Below are positions 1 through 5,261 of a stretch of DNA of 7,679 bases, piece by piece. The stretch is taken from contig JAEEKC010000377.1 in assembly GCA_016282215.1 (NCBI GenBank), positions 1 to 7,679 of the forward strand, written 5' to 3'. The translations under genes were made by a program, and so were the position numbers. Every line of letters starts with the position of its first letter. Within the stretch, counting starts at the first letter, position 1. The notes beneath the pieces are model-generated. The model was given only the letters and a program-made list of their open reading frames with translations, made no database searches and was not told the origin of the DNA. The stretch comes from Lachnospiraceae bacterium. GTDB lineage: Bacteria > Bacillota > Clostridia > Lachnospirales > Lachnospiraceae.

Positions 1-60
1 CAGAAAAAGCAAAAGCTCCAGCGGGCCTTCAAAGACCTGCAGTTTAATATCCAGTGCCAT
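1..60 (-). CDS. scpA: Segregation and condensation protein A, N-terminal fragment
   Basis: Only the first 20 codons are inside the window; the gene runs off the low-coordinate edge. The reverse complement starts with ATG at 58-60 and reads MALDIKLQVFEGPLELLL, which matches the conserved opening of ScpA, the kleisin subunit that with ScpB and Smc forms the bacterial condensin complex on the nucleoid. The signature is K-L-x-x-F-E-G-P-L-x-L-L-L. A modest GGGA ribosome site (bases 67-70) precedes the start. The metallophosphoesterase gene ends 22 bases upstream with no terminator between them, so scpA is probably the third gene of the same transcript. ScpB would be expected just beyond the window, which is inference. 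Identification rests on 20 residues, but these are the most recognisable part of the family. Confidence 0.88.
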   Translation of the reverse strand, partial: MALDIKLQVFEGPLELLLFL

Positions 61-82
61 AGTATTTCCCAAAAACAATAAT

Positions 83-949
83 CTATCTTATTTCAATTTC
101 TACCAGTTCCCCCGGGTTCCACAGACGAAGTGGAATCGTATGGCTTCCCAACCCCCTGCTGACGATCAGATCTTTGTTTTCTTTGTTAAAATGACCGCCG
201 TCATATTGCGGGAACAGGCGTACTCTCGGAGAGATCACGCCGCCGAGGATCGGCAGCCTGACAATGCCGCCATGCACATGTCCGGACAACACAAGATCCG
301 CACCCCATCTTCTGTAGGTACGGAAATATTCCGGGTTATGCGCCATTAATATCTGAAACCTGCTTCTGTCTTTCAGCGTCAGGCAGTCATGCATATCCTG
401 CCTGTGCATCCGCGGTTTCCTTCCTCTGCTGTAAAACCGTTTCTGGATTTCCACAGAGGAAATTTCAACGGGAAAGCCTTCCAAAAGCACACTGTCATTG
501 ATCAGCCGTACCGCACCGTTTTCTGCGATCCCTTTTTCCAGCCGCTCAGACAGATCACCGAACCTCTCCGGATAAAGGGCAAGCCTTTGTTCGTGATTCC
601 CGCTGCCGTAATAGACCGGGTACTTCGAAGACAAAGCGCGCACCAGGGAAAAAACCTGCTCTATGTCAGCACCTTCATGCGCCGTCAGCATATCGCCGCC
701 GATCAGTACCACATCCGGCCCAATGTCATCAACCGCGGCAAGCAGTTTTTCATTGTCTCTGCCATACCGTTTCCCATGAAGATCCGATAAAAAAGCAATC
801 CGGAGCGGTCTGTCAAGCTTTAAATCCTTCCCGCTCCCGGTAATATCGATCGTATAACGAACCACATGAAACCGGTTCGTATCTGCCACGATCTGTATGA
901 TCAGATATAAAGCCGCCAGGATCAGCAGCCCTATCCAAAACTCCTGCAT
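83..949 (-). CDS. Membrane-anchored metallophosphoesterase (YkuE/YaeI-like)
   Basis: This 288-residue protein has the full calcineurin-type metallophosphoesterase motif set for a two-metal phosphoesterase site: D56-x-H58 in SDLHG, GGD with D86, GNHE with N118 and H119, H204 in AHNPEY, and GHVHGG with H224 and H226. Residues about 4-22 form one hydrophobic helix, without a twin-arginine motif or an obvious signal-peptidase site, so it is likely membrane anchored; charges around the helix do not settle which side the catalytic domain faces. B. subtilis YkuE and E. coli YaeI are the nearest named relatives that I recognise by pattern, but the substrate cannot be told from sequence. The start is ATG at 947-949. 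Its ribosome site GGAGATAG is made by the last codons and the stop codon of the CmpB-family gene 3 bases upstream, which suggests translational coupling. Confidence 0.9.
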   Translation of the reverse strand: MQEFWIGLLILAALYLIIQIVADTNRFHVVRYTIDITGSGKDLKLDRPLRIAFLSDLHGKRYGRDNEKLLAAVDDIGPDVVLIGGDMLTAHEGADIEQVFSLVRALSSKYPVYYGSGNHEQRLALYPERFGDLSERLEKGIAENGAVRLINDSVLLEGFPVEISSVEIQKRFYSRGRKPRMHRQDMHDCLTLKDRSRFQILMAHNPEYFRTYRRWGADLVLSGHVHGGIVRLPILGGVISPRVRLFPQYDGGHFNKENKDLIVSRGLGSHTIPLRLWNPGELVEIEIR

Positions 950-952
950 AAA

Positions 953-1765
953 CTATCTCCAGCGATGCGTCCTGTACCAGTCAAGGACCGCCGTGCGCTT
1001 TTCGTCCACCAGTCCCATTGCGGCATCGCGTTTTTCTATCACAAGGTCCTTGGCCGCATCTCTTTTCTCGATCATCATGACCTTGGCCGCGTCTTTTTTC
1101 TCAGCCATCACTTCCCTGGCATGTTCTGTTTTCTGCTCTACATAAAGCAGCGCGCCGCTGGTCCGCTCTCTGGTCTTTTCCCAGGTCACCTCCATCATAT
1201 GCTTCGGTTTCTCCACCATGGCTTCCTGCGGATCGATATGCAAAGCCAGCAGAACATGGTACAGAAAATCGATCATATAGGCGCTTAAGATGATACAGCA
1301 GACAAACATGCCGATGTGATGCGGGATCAAAACCGTTCTGCTCAGAACGTAGGGGTGCAGATAATAGACAACGCCTATGCCGTAAAGCCCCCATCCGCAC
1401 GTACTTTCCAAACATATGATACCCTGGAAATTAAACGGCTTATCCGTATAATCCCACCAAAAATCTCCCAGAAAAAACTGCATCAGTTTGCCGACAATGA
1501 ATTCAAAAATGGTAGAGCCGATGGCTGCCACGAAAAACAGCGTCACAGCGGAACTGCGAAAAGCGCTCAGCAGGATTGCGCCGATGGTGGCCCCAAATCC
1601 GTAGATCGGACAAAACGGTCCGTATCCGAACCCTCTGTTTGTCAGTTTTTTGGTGCAGATGCTCATATAGGCAGATTCTACGATCCAGCCTAAGATACTG
1701 TAGATCACAAAGCATTCCACAAGCTGCAGTTTGGTTACATCCAAGAACTCCGGTGCGAGATGCAT
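953..1765 (-). CDS. CmpB-family membrane protein (putative ABC transporter permease) with 11-residue repeat tail
   Basis: This is a 270-residue multi-helix membrane protein. Residues 1-175 carry the hallmarks of the CmpB/DUF1113 family, usually labelled 'putative ABC transporter permease': SILGWIVES near 23-31, NRGFGYGPFCPIYGFG at 43-58, FWWDYTDKPFNFQGIICLE at 102-120, and hydrophobic segments near 15-35, 55-70, 73-95, 118-136 and 150-172. The transporter label is weak; no ATP-binding partner is visible here and the family's function is not established. Residues 176-270 are a hydrophilic, charged tail. Within it, residues 222-265 are four successive 11-residue units with the pattern EK[KR]xAxxxxxx, predicted as a long amphipathic helix that should lie in the cytoplasm. 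The start ATG at 1763-1765 has a strong AGGAGG site at 1770-1775. It is the first gene of the unit that continues into the phosphoesterase and scpA. Family call is confident, role is not. Confidence 0.85.
   Translation of the reverse strand: MHLAPEFLDVTKLQLVECFVIYSILGWIVESAYMSICTKKLTNRGFGYGPFCPIYGFGATIGAILLSAFRSSAVTLFFVAAIGSTIFEFIVGKLMQFFLGDFWWDYTDKPFNFQGIICLESTCGWGLYGIGVVYYLHPYVLSRTVLIPHHIGMFVCCIILSAYMIDFLYHVLLALHIDPQEAMVEKPKHMMEVTWEKTRERTSGALLYVEQKTEHAREVMAEKKDAAKVMMIEKRDAAKDLVIEKRDAAMGLVDEKRTAVLDWYRTHRWR
971..1102 (-). repeat. In-frame 33-base tandem repeats encoding 11-residue units
   Basis: Four consecutive 33-base units encode residues 222-265 of the CmpB-family protein. The first three fit EK[KR]DAA[KM] followed by four mostly hydrophobic residues; the fourth starts EKRTA and has diverged. 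At DNA level the clearest copies on the plus strand run 1021-1053, 1054-1086 and 1087-1119, sharing the cores ccgc/cggc, a run of t, and ccttgg/cctgg. An 11-residue period places charged and apolar residues on fixed faces of a helix, as in apolipoprotein-like or LEA-like segments. The array probably grew by unit duplication. Confidence 0.85.
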
Positions 1766-1774
1766 TTCTCCTCC

Positions 1775-1810
1775 TAATATATCACAAGTTTATCGGCTCC
1801 GTATATTCAT
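1775..1810 (-). repeat. 36-base leader repeat, gene-proximal copy
   Basis: This copy abuts the AGGAGG ribosome site of the CmpB-family gene and differs at one base (1797 versus 1853) from the copy at 1831-1866; 20 unrelated bases separate them. Read on the minus strand it begins with ATG and encodes the closed frame M-N-I-R-S-R-stop (1790-1810). It also contains AATATA near one end and TATATT near the other, which could form a weak AT stem. No Shine-Dalgarno sequence precedes its ATG, so translation of the mini frame is unproven. Confidence 0.85.
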
Positions 1811-1830
1811 AGCGGGCTTTATACTGTTCT

Positions 1831-1866
1831 TAATATATCACAAGTTTATCGGATCCGTATATTCAT
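1831..1866 (-). repeat. 36-base leader repeat, promoter-proximal copy
   Basis: This is the second copy of the 36-base unit, 35 of 36 bases identical to the copy at 1775-1810. Its mini frame (1846-1866) reads M-N-I-R-I-R-stop. The single difference turns ggctcc into ggatcc and creates the perfect 8-base palindrome CGGATCCG. Both copies lie in the presumed 5' leader of the CmpB-family gene, downstream of the TATAAT at 1911-1916. Confidence 0.85.
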
Positions 1867-1910
1867 GCCGTTCAAATTCATCATCGGTCTTCAGGCACAA
1901 TATATTGGGT

Positions 1911-1919
1911 ATTATAGCA
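1911..1919 (-). promoter_or_regulatory. Extended -10 promoter for the CmpB-family/phosphoesterase/scpA unit
   Basis: On the minus strand the sequence reads TGCTATAAT, a perfect -10 hexamer (1911-1916) with the TG extension. The -35 position 17 bases upstream (1934-1939, TTTTCT) is poor, as is usual for extended -10 promoters. It lies between the rpsU terminator and the CmpB-family gene. Transcription would start near 1904 and give a leader of about 140 bases that contains both 36-base repeats. Confidence 0.65.
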
Positions 1920-1973
1920 CATCAGAGCACAAAAGAAAAGAAATTTTTGCGAAAGGTGCGGCAGATCACCATG

Positions 1974-1997
1974 AAAAACCCCCGGAAAACCGGGGGT
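1974..1997 (-). terminator. Rho-independent terminator of rpsU
   Basis: On the minus strand a stem of eight pairs, ACCCCCGG / CCGGGGGT, closes on a TTTT loop and is followed directly by a run of T (complement of the five A at 1974-1978). It lies 11 bases after the rpsU stop codon. The plus-strand side lacks a good T run, so termination is mainly for minus-strand transcripts. Confidence 0.93.
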
Positions 1998-2008
1998 CTT
2001 TGGTTTCA

Positions 2009-2185
2009 TTAATTGTATTTGCGCTTGCGAGCTGCTTCAGACTTTTTCTTGCGTCTTACGCTCGGTTTCTCATAGTGCTCTCTTTTGTGGATCTCCTGCT
2101 GGATCCCTGCCTTTGCGCAGCTTCTTTTGAAACGACGCAGTGCACTATCAAGCGATTCGTTTTCTTTTACGATAACGTTTGACAT
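2009..2185 (-). CDS. rpsU: 30S ribosomal protein S21
   Basis: This short gene encodes 58 residues, starting ATG at 2183-2185 and ending TAA at 2009-2011. The protein opens MSNVIVKENESLDSALRRFK and continues with the typical CAKAGI and E-x-x-K-R-x-x-Y-E-K-P-S segments, then a lysine and arginine-rich tail ending RKRKYN. Length and pattern match S21, a small-subunit protein that contacts 16S rRNA and helps translation initiation. An AGGGG ribosome site sits 7 bases before the start, with a second purine-rich AGGGAGG further upstream. The gene has its own promoter (2258-2285) and terminator (1974-1997), so it can be a single-gene transcript. Readthrough from rlmH upstream is also possible because no terminator separates them. 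Confidence 0.96.
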   Translation of the reverse strand: MSNVIVKENESLDSALRRFKRSCAKAGIQQEIHKREHYEKPSVRRKKKSEAARKRKYN

Positions 2186-2237
2186 AGACTAGCCCCTAAC
2201 CTCCCTTTTGTCCCTTAGTAAAAGACTTTGGGTTATT

Positions 2238-2252
2238 TGTGCCTGACGCACA
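2238..2252 (-). promoter_or_regulatory. 5'-terminal hairpin in the rpsU leader
   Basis: The minus strand reads TGTGC-GTCAG-GCACA, a 5-pair stem with a 5-base loop. It begins at about the predicted transcription start, seven bases after the -10 box, so the mRNA would carry a hairpin at its very 5' end. Such hairpins are known to stabilise transcripts; whether this one also takes part in regulation is unknown. Confidence 0.45.
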
Positions 2253-2257
2253 TTCCT

Positions 2258-2285
2258 ATTATAACAGATAATCGGCATTCGTCAA
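2258..2285 (-). promoter_or_regulatory. rpsU: Promoter of rpsU
   Basis: On the minus strand TTGACG (2280-2285) is followed after 16 bases by TATAAT (2258-2263), preceded by TG one base away, so both a near-consensus -35 and an extended -10 are present. Transcription would start near 2251 and give a leader of about 65 bases before the S21 start codon. The AT-rich sequence just upstream (2286-2320) could act as an UP element. This is the clearest vegetative promoter in the window. Confidence 0.88.
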
Positions 2286-2301
2286 GAACGAATATTCATT
2301 C
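2286..2301. promoter_or_regulatory. Near-palindrome next to the rpsU -35 box
   Basis: The 16 bases GAACGAATATTCATTC form a palindrome with one imperfect pair, centred on AATATT, and touch the -35 hexamer of rpsU. It could be an operator or part of the UP element. It does not fit the Gram-positive LexA box (GAAC-N4-GTTC). It makes a poor terminator for rlmH, being AT-rich with no T run. Confidence 0.35.
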
Positions 2302-2317
2302 AAAAATTCATTCAAAA
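2294..2317. repeat. Two perfect 12-base tandem copies (ATTCATTCAAAA)
   Basis: The 12-mer occurs twice back to back (2294-2305 and 2306-2317), and a third copy begins with att at 2318-2320, overlapping the rlmH stop codon. It fills the space between rlmH and the rpsU promoter and puts phased A-tracts upstream of the -35 box. It overlaps the palindrome at 2286-2301. Confidence 0.8.
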
Positions 2318-2319
2318 AT

Positions 2320-2802
2320 TTATTTGTGGTACGGCTCTCCCGCCGCGATCCGGAAAGACCGGTAAAGCTGCTCTGCTAAGATCATGCGCATCAGCTGATG
2401 CGGGAAGGTGAGCTTTGAAAAAGAAAGCTTCAGGTTTGCTCTTTGCAAAAGAGACTTATGAAGCCCTAGGGATCCGCCGATCACAAACTGAATATACCCA
2501 TAGCCATCGGACATCACCGTCTGCAGCTTTTCGGACAGCCCCACGGAATCAAACTGCTTTCCGTCAATGGCCAGGGCGATCACATAGGCTCTCTCCTCAA
2601 TCCTGCCGGACAGACGCTCCGCCTCCTTTTCGAGGATCAGGTTACGCTCCCGCTCCGACGGATCATCGGGCGTTTTTTCATCCGCCACTTCAATGATCTG
2701 CAGACTGCAATAACGCCGAAGGCGTTTCTCATATTCCGAAACGCCTTCCCGCAGATAACTTTCTTTCAGTTTTCCGACACACAAGATATCGATCTTTACC
2801 AA
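2320..2802 (-). CDS. rlmH: 23S rRNA (pseudouridine-1915 N3)-methyltransferase RlmH
   Basis: This 160-residue SPOUT-family methyltransferase uses S-adenosylmethionine to methylate N3 of pseudouridine 1915 in helix 69 of 23S rRNA on the assembled 70S ribosome. Visible family marks are the opening VKIDILCVGKLKESYL, the cofactor-binding FVIGGSLGLH at 106-115, LTFPHQLMRMILAEQLYR at 131-148 in the trefoil knot, and the invariant ending GEPYHK. Length is the usual 155-160. The start codon is TTG (2800-2802): it aligns with the family's N-terminus, no ATG is suitably placed, and GGGAG at 2812-2816 lies 9 bases upstream. That site begins just after the stop codon of the preceding zinc-ribbon gene (14-base gap), which suggests coupled translation. 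The next gene downstream, rpsU, also serves the ribosome but has its own promoter. Confidence 0.96.
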   Translation of the reverse strand: MVKIDILCVGKLKESYLREGVSEYEKRLRRYCSLQIIEVADEKTPDDPSERERNLILEKEAERLSGRIEERAYVIALAIDGKQFDSVGLSEKLQTVMSDGYGYIQFVIGGSLGLHKSLLQRANLKLSFSKLTFPHQLMRMILAEQLYRSFRIAAGEPYHK

Positions 2803-2811
2803 GATACCGCT

Positions 2812-2816
2812 CTCCC
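2812..2816 (-). promoter_or_regulatory. Ribosome site that fixes the TTG start of rlmH
   Basis: GGGAG on the minus strand, directly after the TAA of the zinc-ribbon gene and 9 bases before TTG at 2800-2802. It supports the non-ATG start. Confidence 0.7.
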
Positions 2817-3794
2817 TTAAGCTCCGAACAGCTCGGTGTAATGATCATCCGCCATTTTTTCAAGCAGCGCCGTTTCCATTTCAGGAAATTCCTCTTTCAT
2901 CCTTCCGCGGATCACTTCCATTCTGGGGAAGTATAAAAGCTCGTTCTTCGCTGACTGCTCCGCAGCTTTCTCACCGCCTTCGATATGATCACCGGCGGCA
3001 GCTTCGATCGCTTCCCTGGTCAGCGTGTTTTCCAAAAACTCTTTCGCGCGGCTGATGAGATCCTCTTCTTCCTCAGCTTCCGCAAGATACCGCTTATAAT
3101 TCTTCAGTCCCGTAACGCCCATGCCGATGAAGATCACAAAGAGCACCGCCATGACACCGCTGATCAGATATTTTGAGCCTCCGTAGAGTTTGATGGGAAG
3201 CATGTCCAGATTCAGTAATGCTATGGCCACCATTCCGAGACCGCCAACGATCAGAAGCGCTCCTGCGGAAGATTTATGATTCTCGGCCTTCTGTCTTTTC
3301 GATTCATAAACGCCGGAAAGGCGCACATCTTCGTCCCGCTCATCACCGCTGCCGATGATCGTGATATCGCCGTTATCCGCTACTTCGAAATCAACCGTTT
3401 CTCCGTCTTCGTCATCCGCTTCGGTTTCTTCATCGTCGAGAATTTCTGCGGCAGCGTCCTCATCACCATCAAAATCCGGCTCTTCGCCTTCATTCGCCTC
3501 GGGATCTTCATCCGCCTCTTCCTGACTCATGACAGCCTGCAGGATCTCCCTTGCCGTTTCAATCTGTCCTTTGGGAATGAACAGTTCAAAGATCTGGTCT
3601 TTCTCATCAAAACGGACATCCGTCTGCGCGATGCCACTGCCATTCAGGATCCCGGCAAGCTCTCTCAGTTCATCTTCCTGCCCGAACATCACGGGAACTA
3701 AGACTTCATCCAGACTATCCACAAGATCCACGTCACAGTCGGGACAATGCGTGAACCCTTCTCTATATTCATTCTTGCAGATCGGACAGATCAT
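2817..3794 (-). CDS. Zinc-ribbon, DUF2007-like membrane protein of unknown function
   Basis: This 325-residue protein is not a named gene to me. It starts with a CxxC zinc ribbon (C3, C6, C17, C20, as CPIC and CPDC). Residues 31-90 resemble the small DUF2007 'signal transducing' fold: VPVMFGQEDEL, then helix and strand, ending in IPKGQIETAREIL. Residues 91-160 are strikingly acidic and probably disordered. Two hydrophobic helices follow (about 176-196 and 208-229), then a charged C-terminal region (230-325) with an acidic EAEEEED stretch. Both soluble ends are probably cytoplasmic, so it may sense or recruit something at the inner face of the membrane; that is inference. The ATG at 3792-3794 has GAGGTG 7 bases upstream. 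It sits 47 bases after nfnB with no terminator, although a lone TAGAAT at 3822-3827 could be a weak -10 box, and 14 bases before rlmH. Confidence 0.75.
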   Translation of the reverse strand: MICPICKNEYREGFTHCPDCDVDLVDSLDEVLVPVMFGQEDELRELAGILNGSGIAQTDVRFDEKDQIFELFIPKGQIETAREILQAVMSQEEADEDPEANEGEEPDFDGDEDAAAEILDDEETEADDEDGETVDFEVADNGDITIIGSGDERDEDVRLSGVYESKRQKAENHKSSAGALLIVGGLGMVAIALLNLDMLPIKLYGGSKYLISGVMAVLFVIFIGMGVTGLKNYKRYLAEAEEEEDLISRAKEFLENTLTREAIEAAAGDHIEGGEKAAEQSAKNELLYFPRMEVIRGRMKEEFPEMETALLEKMADDHYTELFGA

Positions 3795-3841
3795 CTATTG
3801 ACACCTCATTTTTTTCAACTTATTCTAAATCAATTATTATT

Positions 3842-5233
3842 TCATTGTGCGGAAAGGAACTCATCAATTCCCTTTGCGCCCGCTTTCCCTGCGCCCATGG
3901 CCAGGATAACCGTTGCTGCACCTGTCACGGCATCGCCGCCTGCATAAACGCCGTCTTTCGTCGTCTTACCGTTTGCCTCTTCTGCGACGATACATTTGCG
4001 GCGGTCAACTTCCAGACCTTCCGTTGTAGAGGAGATCAGCGGATTCGGGCTGGTACCCAGGGACATGATCACGCAGTCACAGTCAATGGTAAACTCAGAG
4101 CCCTTAATCTCAACCGGTCTTCTGCGGCCGCTCTCATCCGGCTCGCCCAGTTCCATACGGATACATTTGATTCCGCTTACCCAGCCATTTTCATCCTGCA
4201 GGATTTCGACAGGGTTGGTCAGCAGGTTAAAGATAATGCCTTCTTCTTTTGCATGATGGACTTCTTCCACTCTGGCAGGAAGCTCTTCCTCGCTGCGCCT
4301 GTATACAATATGGGTCTCAGCACCGAGCCTAAGGGCCGTTCTTGCCGCATCCATAGCTACGTTGCCGCCGCCGACGATGACAGCTTTCTTTGCACGCATG
4401 ATCGGTGTCGGGCTGTTTTCGTCAAACGCCTTCATCAGGTTGCTTCTGGTCAGATACTCATTTGCAGAGAACACGCCATTTGCCTGCTCACCGGGGATTC
4501 CCATGAACTTGGGAAGTCCTGCACCGGAACCGATGAAGATTGCGGAAAAGCCTTCTTCTTCCATCAGCTGATCGATGGTGGTAGATTTTCCGATAATGAC
4601 ATTGGTTTCGATCTTCACACCGAGCTTCTTCACATTCTCGATCTCCTTGGCTACCACGCGCTCCTTCGGAAGACGGAACTCAGGGATACCGTATACCAGC
4701 ACGCCGCCTGCTTCATGCAGCGCTTCAAAGATGGTCACATCATATCCCATCTTGGCCAGGTCACCTGCTGCCGTAAGTCCGGCCGGGCCGGAACCGATGA
4801 CTGCCACTTTTTTGCCCTTCTTCTCGGTTGCGCCATCGGGCGTGATACCATGCTCACATGCCCAGTCAGCCACAAAACGCTCCAGCTTTCCGATGGATAC
4901 CGCTTCGCCTTTGATGCCGCGGATACATTTTCCTTCACACTGTGTTTCCTGCGGGCAGACACGGCCGCAGACAGCAGGAAGTGAGGTGGACTTGGACAGG
5001 ATCTTGTAAGCCTCCTCGAACTCGCCTGTTTTTACTTTTTCAATAAATCCCGGGATATCAATGGATACGGGACAACCTTTCACACACATGGGATTCTTGC
5101 AGCCAAGGCATCTGCTTGCTTCGGCCATCGCTTCTTCTTCGTTATATCCAAGGCAGACTTCTTCAAAATTGGTTGCCCGCACTTTCGGATCCTGTTCACG
5201 GACCGGAACTTTCTTCATAACATCGACTTCCAT
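3842..5233 (-). CDS. nfnB: NfnB: large subunit of NADH-dependent ferredoxin:NADP+ oxidoreductase
   Basis: This 463-residue flavoprotein has the glutamate synthase small-subunit (GltD) fold. The N-terminal domain carries two cysteine sets for [4Fe-4S] clusters: C42, C45, C50, C54 and C89, C93, C99, C103. An FAD-binding Rossmann motif VIGSGPAGL follows at 145-153, then an NADP(H)-binding VGGGNVAMDAARTA at 287-300, and the C-terminal FAD contact GVYAGGDAVTGAATVI at 428-443. Often annotated as gltA or 'glutamate synthase, NADPH, small subunit'. The adjacent NfnA subunit and absence of a large glutamate synthase gene favour Nfn, in which this subunit binds NADP(H) and bifurcates electrons between ferredoxin and the NAD-linked partner. 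The reaction is NADH + 2 reduced ferredoxin + 2 NADP+ + H+ to NAD+ + 2 oxidised ferredoxin + 2 NADPH, reversible, in the cytoplasm. ATG at 5231-5233 has AGGAGG 8 bases upstream; a second ATG five codons in lacks one. Confidence 0.92.
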   Translation of the reverse strand: MEVDVMKKVPVREQDPKVRATNFEEVCLGYNEEEAMAEASRCLGCKNPMCVKGCPVSIDIPGFIEKVKTGEFEEAYKILSKSTSLPAVCGRVCPQETQCEGKCIRGIKGEAVSIGKLERFVADWACEHGITPDGATEKKGKKVAVIGSGPAGLTAAGDLAKMGYDVTIFEALHEAGGVLVYGIPEFRLPKERVVAKEIENVKKLGVKIETNVIIGKSTTIDQLMEEEGFSAIFIGSGAGLPKFMGIPGEQANGVFSANEYLTRSNLMKAFDENSPTPIMRAKKAVIVGGGNVAMDAARTALRLGAETHIVYRRSEEELPARVEEVHHAKEEGIIFNLLTNPVEILQDENGWVSGIKCIRMELGEPDESGRRRPVEIKGSEFTIDCDCVIMSLGTSPNPLISSTTEGLEVDRRKCIVAEEANGKTTKDGVYAGGDAVTGAATVILAMGAGKAGAKGIDEFLSAQ

Positions 5234-5261
5234 CGTCTTATCCTCCTATATTATCAGTAGT

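Noticed and set aside
897..1145. Plus-strand frame with repeated serine-rich units
   Set aside because: It is the antisense shadow of the 33-base repeats of the CmpB-family gene.
1775..1787. Promoter -10 (TATATT) inside the 36-base repeats
   Set aside because: In the proximal copy it would start transcription within the ribosome site, and no -35 lies at the right distance; the TGCTATAAT at 1911-1919 is far better.
1775..1866. CRISPR-like array
   Set aside because: There are only two repeat copies, the spacer is 20 bases, and no cas gene is near. The repeats sit against a ribosome site, so a leader duplication fits better.
1865..2182. Plus-strand 105-codon frame
   Set aside because: It runs antisense through the rpsU terminator and rpsU itself, with no ribosome site that I trust.
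2286..2301. Intrinsic terminator after rlmH
   Set aside because: The palindrome is AT-rich and has no loop unless pairs are broken. No T run follows on the minus strand, and it abuts the rpsU -35 box.
3845..4984. 379-codon open frame on the plus strand opposite nfnB
   Set aside because: It lies wholly antisense to a well-recognised gene, is rich in Cys and His in a pattern typical of antisense translation, and matches no family I know.
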